DNA from: Ulota crispa
Taxonomy: Eukaryota > Streptophyta > Bryopsida > Orthotrichales > Orthotrichaceae
Assembly (NCBI GenBank): GCA_963920765.1
Contig: OY987253.1
Location: 1 to 64,000, forward strand
DNA length: 64,000 nucleotides
Direction: 5' to 3'
In this document: in pieces, positions 58,565 to 64,000 of the stretch
Numbering within the stretch: position 1 is the first letter of the stretch
Layout: each line of letters starts with the position of its first letter
The notes under the pieces: generated by a model
Databases searched by the model: none
What the model saw: only the letters and a program-made list of their open reading frames with translations
Told to the model about the DNA's origin: nothing
Position numbers and translations under genes: made by a program

Positions 58565-60460
58565 ATGTATAATGAATTGGGCCATTATTTTTTAGTACTG
58601 AGTATTTTTGTCGCATTAACTTACAACAAAAGACCTGCGGCTATTTCACTTTATTTTTTTCTCTTTACTATTTCTTTTTTTGGTATTTTGTCTTGCTATA
58701 TTTCTTCTGATTTTTTCAATTACAATGTATTTACCAACTCAAATGCTAATGCGCCTTTATTTTATAAAATATCAGGAACATGGTCTAATCATGAGGGCAG
58801 TTTGTTATTATGGTGTTGGATCCTAAGTTTCTATGGATTTTTTTTGGGTCATCGGGTTCGACCCTGCAATGTTTCAAAACGAGGGCGCAGCAAAAATCTC
58901 TTTTTTTTTCGCAGACCGCTTGTGGCTTTTCGCTCCGCTTCCTTCATAAAAAAAGAGAATAAACAATTCAGACATCATTTGTTGCAGAACTTGTTTGGCA
59001 CCATAAATCATAAAAGCTCCCTCGAGAGCCAATCCAAAGCGGCGCCCTCAGGTATCGTTCAAGAGCTCTCGGATAAAAGGTTAAAAGATGGTGTAAATGC
59101 AGAAGAAAATAAAAGGCCCATAAGGCTTAAAAAAGGGAAAGAGTTGAAAAAAAAAAAATCTAGATTTTTTTTTTTGCTTTACGCTTTATGTAACAATTTA
59201 GATTTTTTCTTTTTGGCACAAAATGCAAATAATAAAGTTTCCTTTATTGATGAACGGCGAATTTATATGGGCATTGCTTTATTTTTTTCGATTTTCTTAT
59301 TAGCAAGTTCCAATCCTTTTGTTCGAATTTCATTTGTTTGTACTAAATCACTTGCAGAATTAAATCCTGTTTTACAAGATCCTATATTAGCTATACATCC
59401 TCCCTGCATTTATGCAGGATATGTCGCCAGTGCTATCGGTTTTTGCTTATGTCTAGCCAAAATAATGAATGGTATCTCTGCACTCTATTTGCCAATGCGA
59501 AGGGAAAGCAAGGCCGAAATTTTTGATGCTTTCTTTCGCATAACAAATAAGCTGATTACTCAGGAGAATGCAAAGAAAATTAGAAAAAATCTATTTGAAA
59601 ATACCTGTTCTCTTTATCCCAGTTTTGCTTTCATCTTGCTACGCAATAGAAGCCTGCTTGGGCTTCGGCACTTGGTGTCGCCTTCTTCGCTTTGGTCAAA
59701 AGAGCGGCTGAATCTTACAAAGAGCCAGTGGACTAAGCGTGTTGTTCATAAAGCAAATACTGCGTTTTTGTATTTTGGTTGGACCCGTAGCGCGAATAAA
59801 GTGGTCTCTGGCCCACAATACCATGGGTGGAAACAAATTCAAATTTGGATCTTGACATGCTGGTGTTTTTTAACTGTAGGCATATTGCTAGGAAGTTGGT
59901 GGGCTTATCATGAATTAGGGTGGGGGGGCTGGTGGTTTTGGGATCCTGTAGAAAATGCTTCTTTTATGCCTTGGCTATTAGCTACAGCTTGTATTCATTC
60001 AGTAATTTTCCCTAAATTGAATTATTGGACTTTGTTTCTTAATATGGTCACTTTTCTATGTCGTGTTTTAGGAACTTTTTTCGTACGTTCTGGATTGCTA
60101 ACTTCTGTTCATAGTTTTGCTACAGATTCTACACGAGGAATCTTTTTATGGTTTTTCTTCCTCAACATTACTAGCATATCTTTGATGTTTTTTTTCCAAA
60201 TGAAGCGGCAATCAAGTACTAGGCTAGTTGGTGCATTCTCTGATTTATCATTGAATCAAAGCCTGAGGGCCCCAAAACCCGTAAACCGGATCTTATGGTA
60301 TTCGCGGCGAAGTACTCTATTCGTGCACTTGCGTCAATTTACTCGTTTATCAAAGCTGATGGAGGACGAAGAAGGCCATGACAAACTAATTGGATACAAA
60401 GCAAGTAAAATACATAAAGAAAAAAAGCTCTTTTTTTGGGCCAAAGAGAGAAAAAGCTAG
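58565..60460 (+). CDS. ccmFN: Cytochrome c haem lyase subunit CcmFN
   Basis: CcmFN is the N-terminal part of the split CcmF haem lyase that attaches haem to apocytochrome c. The 631-residue frame begins [20 protein letters not shown] and carries [35 protein letters not shown] and the WWD domain [20 protein letters not shown], followed by more helices. Two hydrophilic insertions (about residues 105-220 and 320-415) are not conserved. A 28-bp perfect palindrome (59148-59175) is translated within the first insertion. The C-terminal 70 residues are variable. Confidence 0.95.
   Translation: MYNELGHYFLVLSIFVALTYNKRPAAISLYFFLFTISFFGILSCYISSDFFNYNVFTNSNANAPLFYKISGTWSNHEGSLLLWCWILSFYGFFLGHRVRPCNVSKRGRSKNLFFFRRPLVAFRSASFIKKENKQFRHHLLQNLFGTINHKSSLESQSKAAPSGIVQELSDKRLKDGVNAEENKRPIRLKKGKELKKKKSRFFFLLYALCNNLDFFFLAQNANNKVSFIDERRIYMGIALFFSIFLLASSNPFVRISFVCTKSLAELNPVLQDPILAIHPPCIYAGYVASAIGFCLCLAKIMNGISALYLPMRRESKAEIFDAFFRITNKLITQENAKKIRKNLFENTCSLYPSFAFILLRNRSLLGLRHLVSPSSLWSKERLNLTKSQWTKRVVHKANTAFLYFGWTRSANKVVSGPQYHGWKQIQIWILTCWCFLTVGILLGSWWAYHELGWGGWWFWDPVENASFMPWLLATACIHSVIFPKLNYWTLFLNMVTFLCRVLGTFFVRSGLLTSVHSFATDSTRGIFLWFFFLNITSISLMFFFQMKRQSSTRLVGAFSDLSLNQSLRAPKPVNRILWYSRRSTLFVHLRQFTRLSKLMEDEEGHDKLIGYKASKIHKEKKLFFWAKERKS
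59148..59175. repeat. 28-bp palindrome with TCTAGA centre inside ccmFN
   Basis: Eleven A residues, TCTAGA and eleven T residues form a perfect palindrome within the ccmFN reading frame. The same A-run/TCTAGA/T-run design occurs at about 38176-38199 and 42562-42579. Confidence 0.88.
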
Positions 60461-60703
60461 CAACATTTCGAATCCACACGGTGAAACCTTTGGCTTTTCT
60501 GTCATTTGTTATGCGAAGGCTCCGCGCCTTCCAGGAGCTATGGCTACAGAGGTAGCGTACCGGGGGCGCAAAGCCTTCGCCGAAGGCCGAAGAAGAGAAG
60601 CCTTCGGCCCTGCCAATGAATCATTTTTTTGTTTCAATTTTGAGTTTTTTTATCTTGTATTCTTTTCTTCTTTAAAGCAAAATCCTAAAAACAAATAGAG
60701 CAG
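60461..60703 (+). other. ccmFN-ccmFC spacer with GC hairpins
   Basis: No separate gene. It contains a run of GC-rich hairpins (60560-60612), including GGCCGAAG...CTTCGGCC pairs. A frame open through it (60390-60698) overlaps the ccmFN end and is not conserved. Confidence 0.6.
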
Positions 60704-62926
60704 ATGGTCCAACTACAGAACTTTTTTTTTTTTCTTATGTTTATGGTTGTGCTTTGTGGTACGGCAGCACCCATACTATTTCAATGGTTGGTAAGTAGAG
60801 ATGTTCCCACAGGTGCTCCTTTTTCTCATGGTACTATAATACCTATTTTTACCTCTTTATTATTGCTTCTAGTTCATGTACATTCCAGGGGATTCATACG
60901 CTCTATGGAGAAAACAGAAAGGATAGTTTTGGTAAAAGCAAAACGCATTTTATTACTCAACATAATTGAAAAAAGCTCCCCCAAAACTAGAGCTAAAAAT
61001 GCATTTTTTTTCTTTTTTTTTTTTTTTTCGAATTTTTTTATTTTTAAATTTATGGGAGACTTGTCATATTTAGAATCTTTCTGTAGTGTGCTTTGTTTTT
61101 TATTATTTTGTACATTTTTTTTATCATTTAAATATAGGCGCGATACGTGGGCAAACGAGGAGCGTAGGCTTGGAATGGAAGAGAAAAGAAAACCGCGTAA
61201 GCGGGCACAGAGAAGAAAGCGCCAAGCGCTTTGTTGGCCTGACAGAAAAAAGAAACAAAGAAATAAAAAGAAAGAAAATTTTTCCTTTTTATTTCTTTCA
61301 AATAAATCAAAAATATTTTTGATTTATTTGCTGCAATTTTCAAAAACCTTCGGCTTCAACGAGAAAACCAAAATTTTGGCTTTTTATTCTCTGCTTGCTT
61401 TTTTGCAAGCTTATTCTTTCGTCCTTGAAAATATTTGGAATAGATTTTTTATTGTTCGCGCCTTACCGAAAAGACTGATGGATGTTGGTCATGACTTTCG
61501 AAAAGTTCCCATGACTATGAAAATTTCACATGGAGGAGTTTGCATCTTTATTATGGGTGTTATTCTGTCGTGCGACCCGGCAGCTTATGCGCGACCATCT
61601 CGTGTTTAAGCTCACGCCATGTGGGCGTGAACTCTGGTTGAATTCGGGTTCTAAATCCCGCCGCTGAGATGCTCAGTCGACTCTTGAACCTTGATAGGAA
61701 GACGGCTTCTTCCCAAATTAGTGCAAGAGGTTCAAGGACTTAGGATGAACTTAATGTGAATGGGTATAAGCTTCGCTGCTCAAAAACACCCAGTATTGAC
61801 CACACTGAGAGACTTGCCAATGGCAATGCCAGGCCGCGGGTAACGCTAGTTGGCAAAATGGCGTTAAGCATTCCTAACAATACGGAAAAAGAGGTCGTGA
61901 TGATATTCATCTACGTTCGTACTGTTCCTCGTGGAGTAAATCTCACATCCAAAAATCTAACCAGGGAACGGAATAATTCCCATTAAGTTCCAGTAAAACT
62001 GGCAGGCCAGCCGGGCCGTAAGCTAGTGGGAACAGGATTCTTCCGAAAAGACAAGACCTTCGGGGCAAACGCTCACTTTGCTCGCGTTAGTAAAGTAAAT
62101 CTCGAAGTGCCAGGCCGACGCGGGGACTCAGGGCGCAGCATAACGAATGGTGGAGAGTTCCTATAAGCAGAATAAACAGGAAAAAAGATTTTTAGACGAA
62201 TGTTATGTAAATTTCCGCTTTATTATTCATTTATTATTTGGTTTTCAGGTTCCCCTTGAGAAGAGCCGTATGAGGCCGTAGGCTCACGTACGGTTCGGAA
62301 GCCAAGCCCCTGCGGTGATGCTGTGGCTTAGGTTAACCAACACAAAAAAGAGACAGTTTACTCAATTATTGCCTTTAGGTTCTGAACTACATATAGGAAG
62401 AGAGCATTGTTGTTTGCGAGGTATTGATCAATTACATGGACCCACCTTTCATTCCATTTGTGGTAATTTGATTATCTATAAACCGTCCTTAAAAAATCCA
62501 TTCATTTTTGATTATGATGAATCACTTCGTGCCATAATCGACTTGTTGCCACTTGCTGCGCTTTCGTACCAGAATGAAAAAGTTGAAAAAAAATATATAT
62601 ATTTTTTTTCAACTTTTTTCCATGGTGACAGATCATGGAGAAATCGCGAACATCATAGTTTCCCACTTTGGTTGACTGTGTTCCCAGAAAAAAGATTTTC
62701 TTTTTCTAATCGAGAAACAAGCACTACCAAAGTGGCTATACATAGTAATCTTTTTACGGATCTATATGCTTTAATTGGAACTGGAAGTTTTGAAACAGGC
62801 TGGTATATTACCATAATGAAACTACCTTTCATTTTCTGTATTTGGATAGGCTTTATTTTGGCTTCATTAGGAGGCTTGTGTAGTTTTCTACGTCAGCTGG
62901 CTTTATATAGATTGGATTGGAATTGA
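60704..62926 (+). CDS. ccmFC: Cytochrome c haem lyase subunit CcmFC, two exons
   Basis: CcmFC is the C-terminal part of split CcmF. Exon 1 is 60704-61569 (866 nt) and exon 2 is 62338-62926 (589 nt), 484 residues. Exon 1 has GTAAPILFQWLVSRDVPTGA and the haem-binding region near HGG in KISHGGVCIFIMGVILS; exon 2 starts NTKKRQFTQLLPLGSELHIG and ends with two membrane helices. C60806 (Pro to Ser) and C60825 (Ser to Phe) are the known moss editing sites C103 and C122. A 42-bp perfect palindrome (62577-62618) is translated in frame within exon 2. The intron is at the position conserved in land plants. Confidence 0.95.
61570..62337 (+). other. Group II intron of ccmFC
   Basis: Starts GTGCGACCCGGC and ends GGCTTAGGTTAAC. 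Domain V is at 62263-62296 with the GAGGCCGTAGGCTC inner stem, matching the first atp9 intron. A TTAAGCTCACGCCAT segment (61608) is shared with the atp1 intron (21360). No maturase. Confidence 0.92.
62577..62618. repeat. 42-bp perfect palindrome inside ccmFC exon 2
   Basis: The arms AAAAGTTG plus an A-run and TA core pair perfectly around 62597/62598. It adds an in-frame stretch coding for KVEKKYIYFFSTFF in a poorly conserved part of CcmFC. The design is the same as the intergenic AT-core palindromes. Confidence 0.9.
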
Positions 62927-62975
62927 AAAAAAAATATATATATATTTTTTGTATAAAATCAAAAATTACATAAAT

Positions 62976-63047
62976 CTGGAGTAAAAGGATTCGAACCTTT
63001 GCCTGTCGGTATCAAAAACCGAAGCCTTTCCACTTGGCTATACTCCA
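62976..63047 (-). tRNA. trnQ: tRNA-Gln (UUG)
   Basis: Seventy-two nt on the - strand: acceptor TGGAGTA/TACTCCA perfectly paired, D arm AGCCAAGTGGAAAGGC, anticodon stem TCGGT/ACCGA around TTTTGAT (anticodon TTG), T arm AAAGGTTCGAATCCTTT and discriminator G. The U1-A72 pair is typical of tRNA-Gln. Confidence 0.94.
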
Positions 63048-64000
63048 AAAAATCTACCTACGGCCTTTTTTTCGAAGCTTGTAAAGTGCTACGCACCCGC
63101 CTAAAACAAAAACGAAATAACTTCCCACTCTGCCAATGGCTCATACCAGAACAACGTAGGGGCGGTTAATTTGTTTAGGTTCTCCTACAATATACAATAT
63201 TTTTTGATAATCAAATTATTCATCTATATCGTGAATGAAGGACCTATAACTTTAAGCCTGAGCTGTTTTCTTATGCATACATAATAAATAAATAGAGCAC
63301 ATACTAGTTTAGAATCTGATTTATGAATTGAGCACACTTCTTATGAATAAACGTATATTCTTTTTTCGCCAATTAAGCAGCATGGCTTCTCTCCTAATTT
63401 CCAAAAACAGTTTGATCACGACTGGTGTTCGATCCACGGGGCAAGAGTACAAATACTATGCGAGGTGAAAGATCCATTGATTTACAAATTTATGATAGAA
63501 TACTAAATTTCCTAATAGTAGTTATACCTTTTTTTTGTCAAATGTCGTATGAATTTAGGTGAGGGCCGCAGCCATAAATCTTTAATAAAAAAATTCAAAA
63601 CATCATAGGGATTTATATCTATAGATCAAGCAATCTGATTACACTTAATCTTGATATGGGTCTTAAACCTAACCACTCAAATTACTAAGCCTGTTTTTAG
63701 GCGTTAGATACACAAAAATAACCGCAGTGATTAGAGGATAGTGCGATCACTGCGGTCCCTTCCGCACAAATAGGTTAGGATTAGAAAATGCATGTCATAT
63801 TAATATCAAATAGATCACAATGATATATTTAGGAAATAATAATGCTAAACAAATAGTTGTTTCTGGAGCCTCGTAACTTCCGCTGGGAATAATCATAATT
63901 TAAGGAAAGATAAGTTTCTGGAAATTCTCGTCATAGCCTTATGTTTTGCGATAAGGGCAGAGTTTAGGGTTAGCTTTAAGCTTATATTACCTAGGAAAAA
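63048..64000 (+). other. Trailing spacer without recognisable genes
   Basis: No gene or tRNA is seen in the last kilobase. One inverted repeat with 10-bp arms and a 16-nt loop lies at 63721-63756 (ACCGCAGTGA / TCACTGCGGT). Confidence 0.55.

Noticed and set aside
61128..61343. Antisense frame inside ccmFC exon 1
   Set aside because: Overlaps a Lys/Phe-rich variable part of ccmFC and has no independent support.

Overview
This window is a piece of a land-plant mitochondrial genome, and the evidence points to a moss. It carries cytochrome c maturation genes (ccmB, ccmC, ccmFN, ccmFC), a bacterial-style ribosomal protein cluster, functional-looking rps1, rps2, atp4, atp8 and nad7, and 19 introns in protein genes, all cis-arranged. 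The intron positions I measured match those I recall for mosses: cox1 at nt 511, 624, 732 and 1064, cox3 at about 506, cob at 420, nad1 at 287 and 728, nad7 at 140 and 209, and atp9 at 21, 87 and 95. Several codons need C-to-U RNA editing, and most of these are the few sites I recall from Physcomitrella (cox2 C370, cox3 C733, cox1 C755, atp9 C92, rps14 C137, ccmFC C103 and C122). rps8 is a pseudogene, whereas hornworts have lost ccm genes. I cannot name the species. Spacers look roomier than in funariid mosses.

Layout. Positions 1-1915 hold only decayed sequence. Then on the + strand come cox2 (4 exons), cox3 (2), nad1 (3), cob (2, group I intron), an unexplained 1.8 kb spacer, nad9 (2) and atp1 (2). 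trnW lies on the - strand, followed by nad3 and a tRNA block on + (trnV, trnD, a probable split trnS, trnA, trnT), then nad7 (3 exons). From 30 to 37.5 kb is the ribosomal cluster rpl2-rps19-rps3-rpl16-rpl5-rps14-(rps8 remnant)-rpl6-rps13-rps11. atp9 follows (38.1-42.5 kb, 4 exons including an 8-nt microexon), then trnI(CAU) and trnK. On the - strand from 54.8 back to 44.5 kb lie rps1, then atp8-atp4-cox1 as an overlapping transcription unit; cox1 has 5 exons, and its third intron carries an intact 890-residue-class maturase reading frame fused to the exon. From 55 kb to the end come trnC, trnF (-), rps2, ccmB, ccmC, ccmFN, ccmFC (2 exons) and trnQ (-).

Functionally the window encodes parts of complex I (nad1, nad3, nad7, nad9), complex III (cob), complex IV (cox1-3), ATP synthase (atp1, atp4, atp8, atp9), the haem-delivery/cytochrome c assembly system and mitoribosomal proteins. 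I found no new defence system, CRISPR array or plastid insert. The most unusual structure is repeat-like: many long perfect palindromes with A/T cores, two of them inside coding exons, and a dispersed short GC-rich hairpin (GGCCGAAGGCC / GGCCGCAGGCC) resembling the GC clusters of fungal mitochondrial DNA, also found inside genes. Families of paralogous group II introns, some sharing near-identical blocks, and several decayed maturases complete the picture.
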